7,252 bases of DNA, taken from the NCBI GenBank assembly GCA_905210525.1, contig CAJLXE010000076.1, positions 1 to 7,252 on the forward strand, read 5' to 3'. Below, piece after piece: positions 1 to 6,185 of the stretch. A program made the translations under genes and the position numbers. Source of the stretch: an uncultured Clostridia bacterium. Lineage in GTDB: Bacteria; Bacillota; Clostridia; HGM11327. The notes beneath the pieces were generated by a model that saw only the letters and a program-made list of their open reading frames with translations, made no database searches and was not told the origin of the DNA. How positions within the stretch are numbered: position 1 is the stretch's first letter; each line of letters begins with the position of its first letter.

Positions 1-602
1 TGAGAGACGAAGGGCTGAAGCTTTTGCTCGAAGCAAAAAGACAAACCGGTATGCCGATCGTAACCGAAATAATGGATGCTTCTCACCTGCCGTTGTTCGA
101 GGACGTTGACGTTATACAGGTAGGCGCAAGAAATATGCAGAACTTTGAATTGCTCAAGGCGCTCGGCAAAACAGATAAGGTTATTCTCCTTAAAAGAGGT
201 TTGTCTGCAACGCTTCAGGAATTGCTTATGAGTGCCGAATATATAATGGCAGGGGGCAATGAAAAAGTAATTCTTTGTGAAAGAGGCATAAGAACGTTCG
301 AAACCGCTGCAAGAAACACACTTGATCTTTCTGCCGTTCCCCTTCTTAAAGGAATGACTCACCTGCCTGTAATAATCGATCCGAGCCACGCAACAGGAAT
401 AGCGCGTCTTGTTAAGCCGATGTCGATGGCAGCAGCCGCAGCGGGTGCGGACGGTCTTATGATAGAAGTACACAATAATCCTGCAAAAGCGCTTTGCGAC
501 GGACCTCAATCGCTTACTCCGGACGCATTTGCAGATACAGTGAAGTCGGTAAATTCAATACTGACGGCAATAGGCAAAAAGCCTGTCGATGTTCAAGAAT
601 AA
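1..602 (+). CDS. aroF: 3-deoxy-7-phosphoheptulonate (DAHP) synthase, 3' part
   Basis: This is the C-terminal 199 residues of DAHP synthase, which condenses phosphoenolpyruvate with erythrose-4-phosphate as the first step of the shikimate pathway in the cytoplasm. The frame is open from base 3, so the start lies outside the window; the family is about 335-340 residues, so roughly 140 are missing. Visible motifs are QVGARNMQNF, VILLKRG, ILCERGIRTFETAARNTLDLSAVPLLK, DPSHATG and GADGLMIEVH followed by DGPQSLTP. These are diagnostic of the Bacillus/Thermotoga type (I-beta), not the E. coli AroG/F/H type. By family knowledge the metal ligands are His (codon 387-389), Glu (465-467) and Asp (498-500), all present; the Cys ligand would be upstream. 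Any N-terminal regulatory domain (ACT or chorismate mutase) is out of view. The stop TAA at 600-602 lies 44 nt before tyrA. The symbol follows clostridial usage; aroG or aroA is used elsewhere. Confidence 0.96.
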   Translation, partial: RDEGLKLLLEAKRQTGMPIVTEIMDASHLPLFEDVDVIQVGARNMQNFELLKALGKTDKVILLKRGLSATLQELLMSAEYIMAGGNEKVILCERGIRTFETAARNTLDLSAVPLLKGMTHLPVIIDPSHATGIARLVKPMSMAAAAAGADGLMIEVHNNPAKALCDGPQSLTPDAFADTVKSVNSILTAIGKKPVDVQE

Positions 603-646
603 AAGAAAGGAAGCTTTCTTGTAAAACGAAAGCACGGGATACATTC
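603..646 (+). promoter_or_regulatory. structured leader/ribosome binding site of tyrA with distant Shine-Dalgarno
   Basis: The only good Shine-Dalgarno in this gap, AAAGGAAG at 606-613, ends far upstream of the tyrA ATG (35 nt between A611 and A647). Between them lies a perfect 6-bp inverted repeat, GCTTTC (613-618) and GAAAGC (628-633), with a 9-nt loop. Folding it would leave about 14 nt of effective spacing. A competing hairpin pairs AAGAAAG (603-609) with CTTTCTT (614-620) and would bury the Shine-Dalgarno; the two stems share bases 614-618, so they exclude each other. The only other start near the Shine-Dalgarno is TTG at 619, followed at once by TAA. A weak CGGGA at 635-639 nearer the ATG is an alternative ribosome site. 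The structure is seen in the sequence; its function is inferred. Confidence 0.45.
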
Positions 647-1492
647 ATGAATATAGGTATAGTAGGACTCGGACTTATAGGCGGTTCAATAGCAAAAGCA
701 ATAAAATACAACACCGATAACACTGTTTACGGTACGGATATAGAAAAAAGTGTTGTGCTCAAAGCAAAGCTTCTCGGAGCAATAGACAAAGAACTTGATA
801 AAACTCTCATCGGAGAATGCGATATGCTTATAGTTGCGCTTTATCCTCAGGCAACGCTTGATTATATTGCCGAAAACTCTTCACTGATCAAAAAAGGTGC
901 TGTTGTAATAGATACGTGCGGTGTAAAAGCTGTTTTGTGCGATAAGCTTTTTGAAATTGCCGCTCAGAACGGATTTATTTTCATAGGCGCTCATCCCATG
1001 GCGGGCATACATTTTTCAGGTTTTGATCATTCAATGCCGAATATGTTCAATAACGCCTCAATGATACTTGTTCCGCCAAAAAATGTTGATATAGCGGTTC
1101 TCGAGCAATTAAAGAAGCTTTTCTCAAAAATAGGCTTCACAGTAATCAAAACCACAACCGCTCAGGATCACGATAAAAAAATAGCATATACGTCTCAGCT
1201 TGCACACGTTGTTTCAAACGCGTATGTGAAGAGTCCCGAAGCGGAAGTTCACAGCGGATTTTCGGCAGGCAGTTACCTTGATCTCACAAGGGTAGCAAAG
1301 CTTAATCCGACTATGTGGACAGAGCTTTTCCTTTGCAATAAAGAAAATCTTGCAGCCGAAATTGACGGACTCATTGAAAATCTGCAAAAATACAGCAAAG
1401 CCATAAAGGATTCCGATGCAGACACTCTTTATGCTTTGCTTAAGGCAGGCAGTGACAGAAAAGAACAGATAGACGGTGCAAAATCCAAATAA
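647..1492 (+). CDS. tyrA: prephenate dehydrogenase
   Basis: This 281-residue cytoplasmic enzyme oxidatively decarboxylates prephenate to 4-hydroxyphenylpyruvate, committing it to tyrosine. The N-terminal Rossmann fold opens with GLGLIGGS (residues 7-14). Asp31 at the end of the second strand (YGTD) favours NAD+ over NADP+. The catalytic-histidine motif GAHPMAG has His116. The all-helical C-terminal part carries HDKKIAYTSQLAHVVSNA and DLTRVAKLNPTMWTELF, the prephenate-binding region. There is no C-terminal ACT domain and no fused chorismate mutase, so it needs prephenate from another protein, most likely PheA downstream. The frame is open back to 494, inside aroF, but the protein homology begins exactly at the ATG at 647, so that start is chosen. 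The ribosome site is unusual (see the leader at 603-646). An arogenate preference cannot be excluded from sequence. Confidence 0.95.
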   Translation: MNIGIVGLGLIGGSIAKAIKYNTDNTVYGTDIEKSVVLKAKLLGAIDKELDKTLIGECDMLIVALYPQATLDYIAENSSLIKKGAVVIDTCGVKAVLCDKLFEIAAQNGFIFIGAHPMAGIHFSGFDHSMPNMFNNASMILVPPKNVDIAVLEQLKKLFSKIGFTVIKTTTAQDHDKKIAYTSQLAHVVSNAYVKSPEAEVHSGFSAGSYLDLTRVAKLNPTMWTELFLCNKENLAAEIDGLIENLQKYSKAIKDSDADTLYALLKAGSDRKEQIDGAKSK

Positions 1493-1582
1493 TTTTATTG
1501 ACGGTCAATACAATTATTTATCCGCAATAATGTTGCTTGACAAAAGCAGTATCGATTTTTCAAGAAAGTTACGGTTATTATC
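1493..1582 (+). promoter_or_regulatory. tyrA-aroB intergenic gap with palindrome and hairpin; aroB lacks a clear Shine-Dalgarno
   Basis: This 90-nt gap is the longest in the cluster. Four nt after the tyrA stop is a perfect 15-bp palindrome, TATTGACGGTCAATA (1496-1510; 7-bp arms around one G). Further on, CTTGA (1536-1540) pairs with TCAAG (1560-1564), and AAAA (1542-1545) with TTTT (1556-1559), giving a 9-bp A/T-rich hairpin with one bulged C and a 10-nt loop. Nothing resembling GGAGG precedes the aroB ATG at 1583; the best purine run is AAGAAAG at 1562-1568, 14 nt away. TTGACA (1537-1542) looks like a -35 box but has no credible -10 at 16-18 nt, so I do not call a promoter. No U-run follows the hairpin, so it is not a classical terminator. 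Confidence 0.4.
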
Positions 1583-2644
1583 ATGAGAACAGTACACATA
1601 GACGCTTCAAAAAATTATGATATATATATAGGCAACGACATATTGAACGACGCCGGCAGACTCATGCAAAAAGCTTGTCCGAATGTAAAGAAATGCGCCG
1701 TAATCACAGATGACAATGTAGATGCATTGTATGCCGATTCGCTTGAAAAAGTTCTCAGTGCATCGGGTTTTACCGTTGTCAAATATGTTTTTCCGAACGG
1801 AGAACGTTCAAAAACAATGCAGACGCTTACCGGCATACTTAACTTTCTGGGTGAAAATGAGATCACAAGAAGCGATGCCGTAATTGCACTCGGAGGCGGA
1901 GTTGTAGGAGATACGGCAGGATTTGCGGCAGCGGTATTCTTGCGTGGCATTCACTTTATTCAGATACCCACAACATTGCTCGCCATGGTAGATTCATCGG
2001 TCGGAGGCAAAACAGCAGTAGACCTCGATTCAGGCAAAAATCTTGCAGGTGCCTTTTGGCAGCCGGATATCGTTATATGCGACTGTTCCGTACTGAGCAC
2101 TCTTGGCCGTTCTCATTTTGCGGAAGGTTGTGCGGAAATCATAAAATACGGTATAATCGCGGATAAGGAGCTTTTCAAGTTTATATGTAATAATCCGATA
2201 TCTGCAAACGCCGAATTTGTTGTTGAACGATGTGTATCGATAAAAGCCGACATAGTTATGCATGACGAACACGATACAGGTATAAGGCAAATACTTAATT
2301 TCGGTCATACAATAGGTCATGCGATAGAAAAATGCAGCGGATACACGATTTCGCATGGAAACGCCGTTGCTATGGGCATGATTATAATTTCAAAGGGTGC
2401 ATACAGACAAGGCATATGTAAAAGCGATATCTCGGCAGATATATACAGAGCTTTGCAAAAATACAATTTGCCTGTAAGATGTGATTTTTCCGCAAGAGAG
2501 CTTTTTGAAGTCACGCTTTCGGATAAAAAGCGCTCGGGACAGTTTACCACGGTTGTCGTTTCAAATGAAACGGGAAGCTGTGAGCTTGTAAAAATACCTA
2601 CTGAAAATATTCTCGGCATTATAGAGGCAGGGCTTAAAGAATGA
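1583..2644 (+). CDS. aroB: 3-dehydroquinate synthase
   Basis: This 353-residue NAD+- and divalent-metal-dependent enzyme converts DAHP to 3-dehydroquinate, the second step of the pathway. The N-terminal Rossmann-like domain has PNGERSKT (71-78), GGGVVGDTAGFAA (104-116) and PTTLLAMVDSSVGGKTAVD (129-147), followed by GKNLAGAFWQP (151-161). The metal ligands expected from family structures are all present: Glu185 in EGCAEIIKYG, His242 in LNFGHTIGHAIE and His258 in SHGNAVAMGM. The length matches the usual 350-360. The start MRTVHIDASKNYDIYIG fits the family N-terminus, and no alternative start is nearby, although a good ribosome site is lacking. The stop TGA overlaps the aroA start as ATGA, so aroA is probably translationally coupled to it. 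Confidence 0.97.
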   Translation: MRTVHIDASKNYDIYIGNDILNDAGRLMQKACPNVKKCAVITDDNVDALYADSLEKVLSASGFTVVKYVFPNGERSKTMQTLTGILNFLGENEITRSDAVIALGGGVVGDTAGFAAAVFLRGIHFIQIPTTLLAMVDSSVGGKTAVDLDSGKNLAGAFWQPDIVICDCSVLSTLGRSHFAEGCAEIIKYGIIADKELFKFICNNPISANAEFVVERCVSIKADIVMHDEHDTGIRQILNFGHTIGHAIEKCSGYTISHGNAVAMGMIIISKGAYRQGICKSDISADIYRALQKYNLPVRCDFSARELFEVTLSDKKRSGQFTTVVVSNETGSCELVKIPTENILGIIEAGLKE

Positions 2645-3918
2645 AAGCAATAATAACTCCAAATCTTCTCGGCGGACAAATCACCGCTATACCCTCAAAA
2701 TCAGATGCTCACAGAATACTGATCGCCTGTGCGCTTTCGGATAAAAAAACGGTTGTAAGCATAAATTCCAAATTGCTTTCGGATGACATAAAAGCGACCC
2801 TAAAAGGTCTTACGGCATTAGGCGCACGGTTTGAATACAGTGATTCTGCAATTACCGTGTACCCGATTCAAAATGTTGACAAAGCATATATCGACTGCGG
2901 AGAAAGCGGTTCTACTCTGAGGTTTTTAATGCCTGTGGCGTGTGCGCTTTGCGGAAACAATACATTCATAATGCACGGAAGACTTGCAAAAAGACCTATA
3001 GATGAATTGCAGCGTGAGATGATAAAAAACGGATGTGAATTTTCCCATACCGACGAGCAGTCATTGTCAGCGCTGGGGCGTCTTAAAAGCGGACGGTTCA
3101 GGATTGCGGGAAATATAAGCTCACAATATATCACCGGATTACTGTTTGCGCTTCCTATTCTTGATGGCGACAGTGAAATCGAACTGACATCTCCCCTGCA
3201 ATCAAGCGCCTATGTTGACATGACGCTTTCCGTGCTTAGACGTTTCGGCATAAATATTCTGCAATGCGGCAACTGCTTTCTGATACGCGGTTCTCAAAAA
3301 TATATTTCTCCGGGCAAAATCAGCGTTGAAGGAGATTGGTCAAATGCAGCTTTCTGGCTTTGTGCCGGAGCTGTGGGATTGCCTGTCACAGTAAAAGGAA
3401 TTAATATAAATTCGTTGCAGGCAGATAAAAAAATAACGGACATATTGCGTTCGGCAGGTGCTTACGTTCATACAGACAAGAATTCTGTTTGCGTATCACC
3501 GTGTGCGGTTTTGAACACGTTTGAAATAAACGCCGAACAGATACCGGATATTATCCCTGTAATTACGGTAACGGCTCTTTTTGCAAACGGCAAAAGTCTT
3601 ATATACAATGCAGCTCGGTTAAGAATAAAAGAATCCGACCGTATTGCCGCAATAAGCAGCGTAATAGCATCTCTTGGCGGTAAAATACGCACGGGGCAGG
3701 ATTTTATTGAAATAACAGGCAATACTCCGCTTAAAGGCAGTGAAGTATCCGGCTTCAACGACCACCGTATAATAATGTCAGCTGCGATTGCCGCGCAATA
3801 TTGCTCCGACAATGTAACAATAAACGGCTGTGAAGCTGTAAATAAATCTTACCCTTCTTTTTTTGAAGATTATAATAATCTGGGAGGTATTGCAAATGTC
3901 ATCAGTGATGGGAAATAA
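2641..3918 (+). CDS. aroA: 3-phosphoshikimate 1-carboxyvinyltransferase (EPSP synthase)
   Basis: This 425-residue enzyme joins shikimate-3-phosphate and phosphoenolpyruvate to EPSP; it is the glyphosate target. It shows the two-domain inside-out barrel pattern. Residues 18-25 (PSKSDAHR) supply the phosphate-binding Lys20, Ser21 and Arg25. The loop CGESGSTLRFL begins at Cys86, with Gly90 and Arg94 matching E. coli Gly96 and Arg100. NISSQYITGLL is the shikimate-phosphate site, followed by EGDWSNAAFWL. PDIIP carries the catalytic Asp, RIKESDRI the catalytic Glu, and NDHRIIM and VNKSYP lie in the C-terminal domain. Compared with E. coli, Thr97 is Ser and Pro101 is Phe, positions known to affect glyphosate binding. 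The start overlaps the aroB stop (ATGA), with AGAGG/AGGG at 2623-2632 as ribosome site. The 3' end overlaps aroC by 23 nt. Confidence 0.97.
   Translation: MKAIITPNLLGGQITAIPSKSDAHRILIACALSDKKTVVSINSKLLSDDIKATLKGLTALGARFEYSDSAITVYPIQNVDKAYIDCGESGSTLRFLMPVACALCGNNTFIMHGRLAKRPIDELQREMIKNGCEFSHTDEQSLSALGRLKSGRFRIAGNISSQYITGLLFALPILDGDSEIELTSPLQSSAYVDMTLSVLRRFGINILQCGNCFLIRGSQKYISPGKISVEGDWSNAAFWLCAGAVGLPVTVKGININSLQADKKITDILRSAGAYVHTDKNSVCVSPCAVLNTFEINAEQIPDIIPVITVTALFANGKSLIYNAARLRIKESDRIAAISSVIASLGGKIRTGQDFIEITGNTPLKGSEVSGFNDHRIIMSAAIAAQYCSDNVTINGCEAVNKSYPSFFEDYNNLGGIANVISDGK
3883..3898 (+). promoter_or_regulatory. ribosome binding site that fixes the aroC start
   Basis: GGAGG at 3883-3887, extended by a G on its 5' side, sits 8 nt before ATG 3896 and lies inside the aroA coding region. 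This decides between the ATGs at 3896 and 3908, and against the in-frame ATG at 3863. It is the strongest Shine-Dalgarno in the window, which suggests that aroC can recruit ribosomes independently while still overlapping aroA. Confidence 0.85.
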
Positions 3919-4963
3919 AATAAAAGTTTCGGTTTTCGGTCAATCTCATTCCAAAGAAATAGGCTGCGTTATAGACGGACTTCCGTCCGGCATAAAAATT
4001 GATATGCAGGCAGTAAATCAATTTATGCAAAGACGTTCGCCCGGCAAAAATGCATATTCCACAGCCCGGAACGAAGCCGATATTCCGGAAATAATCTCAG
4101 GACTCGCAAACGGTTTTACGTGCGGAGCGCCGCTTTGTGCCGTAATCAAAAATACGGACGCTCATTCTGCGGATTATTCCGAACTCAAAGCAATTCCCCG
4201 TCCGTCCCATGCCGATTATCCGTATTATATCAAAACAAACGGATACAATGATATTTGCGGCGGCGGGCACTCATCAGGCAGACTCACAGCGCCGATATGT
4301 TTTGCGGGAGCAGTTGCAATGCAGATTCTGAATACAAGAGGAATCACTATAAAAGCGCACATATATTCTGTACAAAATAAAAAAGATATTCCGTTTGATC
4401 CAGTAAAAATCACATCGGAAGATATTGCGTCAAAAGAATTTCCCGTAATAGACGATAATGCCGGAGCAAAAATGAAAGATGTAATAGAACACGCGCGTAA
4501 AAATCTTGATTCGGTAGGCGGAATTATAGAATGTGCCGTTACGGGTATGCCGGTCGGCATAGGCGAGCCTATGTTCGACGGAATCGAAAACAGACTGGCT
4601 GCAAATATATTCGGTATTCCGGCAGTTAAGGGAATCGAATTCGGTGCAGGTTTTGACGTTGCCCGAATGACGGGCTCCCAAAATAACGATGCCTTTGCCT
4701 ATGACCGTGACGGCAACATAATAACTCTCACGAATAATCACGGCGGCATATTGGGCGGCATGACATCTGGTATGCCGGTTGTTTTCCGCGTTGCAATAAA
4801 GCCAACGCCGTCAATAGCAAAAATTCAGAATACGGTAGATCTGAAGCATAAAACAAATGTGCCTCTCGAAATACACGGCAGACATGACCCGTGCATAGTT
4901 CCGAGGGCAGTACCCGTCGTAGAAGCGGTTGCGGCAATCACAATGCTTGATTTTCTTGTGTAA
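3896..4963 (+). CDS. aroC: chorismate synthase
   Basis: This 355-residue enzyme eliminates phosphate from EPSP to give chorismate, using reduced FMN; it is the last common step of the pathway. Motifs in order are FGQSHSKEIG (His18), QRRSPGKNAYSTARNE, RPSHADYPYY (His104), CGGGHSSGRLTAP, GMPVGIGEPMFDGIENRLA, GIPAVKGIEFGAGF, NNHGGILGGMTSG and GRHDPCIVPRAVPVVEA. The two histidines match the pair shown to matter in the fungal enzyme. The N-terminal G-Q-S-H replaces the usual G-E-S-H. There is no fused flavin reductase, so reduced FMN must come from elsewhere. The ATG at 3896 is chosen because GGAGG precedes it by 8 nt; the first 23 nt overlap the end of aroA in another frame. The length is normal for the family. 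Confidence 0.97.
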   Translation: MSSVMGNKIKVSVFGQSHSKEIGCVIDGLPSGIKIDMQAVNQFMQRRSPGKNAYSTARNEADIPEIISGLANGFTCGAPLCAVIKNTDAHSADYSELKAIPRPSHADYPYYIKTNGYNDICGGGHSSGRLTAPICFAGAVAMQILNTRGITIKAHIYSVQNKKDIPFDPVKITSEDIASKEFPVIDDNAGAKMKDVIEHARKNLDSVGGIIECAVTGMPVGIGEPMFDGIENRLAANIFGIPAVKGIEFGAGFDVARMTGSQNNDAFAYDRDGNIITLTNNHGGILGGMTSGMPVVFRVAIKPTPSIAKIQNTVDLKHKTNVPLEIHGRHDPCIVPRAVPVVEAVAAITMLDFLV

Positions 4964-4973
4964 TATTATTAAC

Positions 4974-4989
4974 GGAGCAGCAACAAATG
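4974..4989 (+). promoter_or_regulatory. ribosome binding site of pheA
   Basis: GGAG at 4974-4977 lies 9 nt before ATG 4987, inside the 23-nt aroC-pheA gap. It is an ordinary site, in contrast to the distant ones at tyrA and aroE. No promoter or terminator fits in this gap, so pheA is expected to be cotranscribed with aroC. Confidence 0.75.
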
Positions 4990-6129
4990 GATATAAATGA
5001 ATTAAGAAAGCAAATAAACGACATCGACAGTGATATCACCGAGCTTTTCTGTAAAAGAATGGATATTGCCCGAATGATAGCCGAATACAAAAAAGAACAC
5101 GGCATGCCCGTGCTTGATAAAAACAGAGAGCGTGAGCTTTTAGCCTCCGTATCCGATATGACGCCCGACAGGCTTAAAACATATACCGGAGCGCTTTATG
5201 CTTCAATACTCAGTTTGTCGCGGTCTTATCAGAATAACTATATACACAAGACAAACAGTATTTCTTGTTCAATCAGGAACGCAATCGAAAAAACGCCGAA
5301 TCAGTTTCCCAAGCGTGCAGTAGTGGCGTGTCAGGGAGTATCCGGAGCATATTCCGAACAAGCCTGTGAAAGGCTGTTTGCAACACCCGAAATAATGTTT
5401 TTCAACAATTTTGAAAGTGTTTTCAAGGCAGTGCGTGATGGGCTTTGCAATTACGGTATATTGCCTTTGGAAAACAGTACTGCCGGCTCCGTAAATCAGG
5501 TTTACGATCTTATGCGTAAAAACAGATTCTGTATAGTAAAAAGCGTAAAGCTTAAAGTGAGCCATTGTCTGCTTGCCAAAAAGGGTGTGAATTTGTCTGA
5601 CATCAAAGAAATTTATTCGCATGAGCAAGCCATTAATCAATGTTCCGGCTTTATTGCGGAGCACGGAATCAAAGCAAATGTATGTGCCAATACGGCTGTT
5701 GCGGCGAAGCTTGTGGCGTTGTCGGACAGAAATGACATTGCGGCCGTATCGTCTGTAAAATGTGCGGAGCTTTACGGTCTCGATATAATTGCTTCAGATA
5801 TACAGAATTACAGTAATAATTACACAAGATTCATATGCATATCAAAGAATCTTGAAATATATCCGGGTGCTTCCAAAACAAGTTTTATGATGACAATTCC
5901 GCATATTCCGGGATCATTGTATTCTGTTATATCACGTTTTTATGCGCTCGGAATAAATCTTACGAAAATAGAAAGCAGACCTCTTCCCGAAAGAGACTTT
6001 GAATTCATGTTCTACTTTGACATTGAATGTTCTGTATATTCGGATGAGCTTATAAGTCTTATAAACGAACTTGAAAATGATATTACAAGCTTTGTTTATC
6101 TGGGAAGCTATTCAGAAGAATCTGCATAA
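4987..6129 (+). CDS. pheA: bifunctional chorismate mutase / prephenate dehydratase (P-protein)
   Basis: This 380-residue cytoplasmic enzyme rearranges chorismate to prephenate, then dehydrates and decarboxylates it to phenylpyruvate for phenylalanine. Residues 1-82 are an AroQ-type mutase: Arg7, Arg24, Lys35, Asp44, Arg47 and Glu48 align with the E. coli active-site residues at a constant offset of 4. A linker leads to the dehydratase domain from about residue 107: CQGVSGAYSEQA, YGILPLENSTAGSVNQVYDLM, NTAVAAKLVA and the signature NYTRFICIS. A C-terminal ACT domain starts near TSFMMTIPHIPGSLYSVI and has GINLTKIESRP. In related proteins ACT binds phenylalanine through GAL and ESRP motifs; here GSL replaces GAL, so feedback inhibition is likely but not proven. 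This is the only mutase visible in the window, so it probably feeds TyrA too. Confidence 0.96.
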   Translation: MDINELRKQINDIDSDITELFCKRMDIARMIAEYKKEHGMPVLDKNRERELLASVSDMTPDRLKTYTGALYASILSLSRSYQNNYIHKTNSISCSIRNAIEKTPNQFPKRAVVACQGVSGAYSEQACERLFATPEIMFFNNFESVFKAVRDGLCNYGILPLENSTAGSVNQVYDLMRKNRFCIVKSVKLKVSHCLLAKKGVNLSDIKEIYSHEQAINQCSGFIAEHGIKANVCANTAVAAKLVALSDRNDIAAVSSVKCAELYGLDIIASDIQNYSNNYTRFICISKNLEIYPGASKTSFMMTIPHIPGSLYSVISRFYALGINLTKIESRPLPERDFEFMFYFDIECSVYSDELISLINELENDITSFVYLGSYSEESA

Positions 6130-6185
6130 AAAATTAAAATCGGGAAAGGAGCGTCTTTTTCGGCAATAAAGGCGCAAAAATAAAT
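6130..6185 (+). promoter_or_regulatory. structured leader/ribosome binding site of aroE/K with distant Shine-Dalgarno
   Basis: A strong Shine-Dalgarno, AAAGGAG (6145-6151), is followed by 35 nt (after A6150) before ATG 6186, and no other start codon is in range. Between them GCGTCTTT (6151-6158) pairs with AAAGGCGC (6168-6175), 8 bp with one G-U. TT/AA (6159-6160, 6165-6166) can add two more pairs inside, leaving a CGGC tetraloop and one bulged T. Folding would leave about 10 nt, AAAAATAAAT, before the ATG. A competing pairing of GGGAAAG (6142-6148) with CTTTTTC (6155-6161), 7 bp with two G-U, would cover the Shine-Dalgarno. No U-run follows, so this is not a terminator. The geometry matches the tyrA leader closely. 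The function is inferred. Confidence 0.5.

Noticed and set aside
619..624. Minimal TTG-TAA start-stop served by the tyrA leader Shine-Dalgarno
   Set aside because: The spacing is right, but a start-stop pair is expected by chance in short A/T-rich gaps and nothing similar exists at the aroE leader.
494..646. Upstream extension of tyrA to the in-frame ATG at 494
   Set aside because: The extra 51 residues overlap aroF in another frame, look unlike any dehydrogenase N-terminus, and the Rossmann motif begins right after the ATG at 647.
1166..1182. A7 run in tyrA (GATAAAAAAATAG) as a possible slippage site
   Set aside because: The reading frame is intact with normal family motifs on both sides and no stimulatory structure is evident.
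1537..1565. Internal promoter with TTGACA as -35 before aroB
   Set aside because: At spacers of 15-18 nt the -10 candidates (for example TCAAGA) are poor, and TTGACA is also one arm of a hairpin, so the match may be incidental.
3863..3895. Earlier aroC start at 3863 (MKIIIIWEVLQ...)
   Set aside because: It has no Shine-Dalgarno, whereas ATG 3896 has GGAGG 8 nt upstream, and the extra residues are just the aroA 3' end read in another frame.
6151..6185. Rho-independent terminator between pheA and aroE
   Set aside because: The stem is followed by AAAAATAAAT, not a T-run, on the + strand, and the reverse strand shows no T-run after it either; all genes also point the same way.
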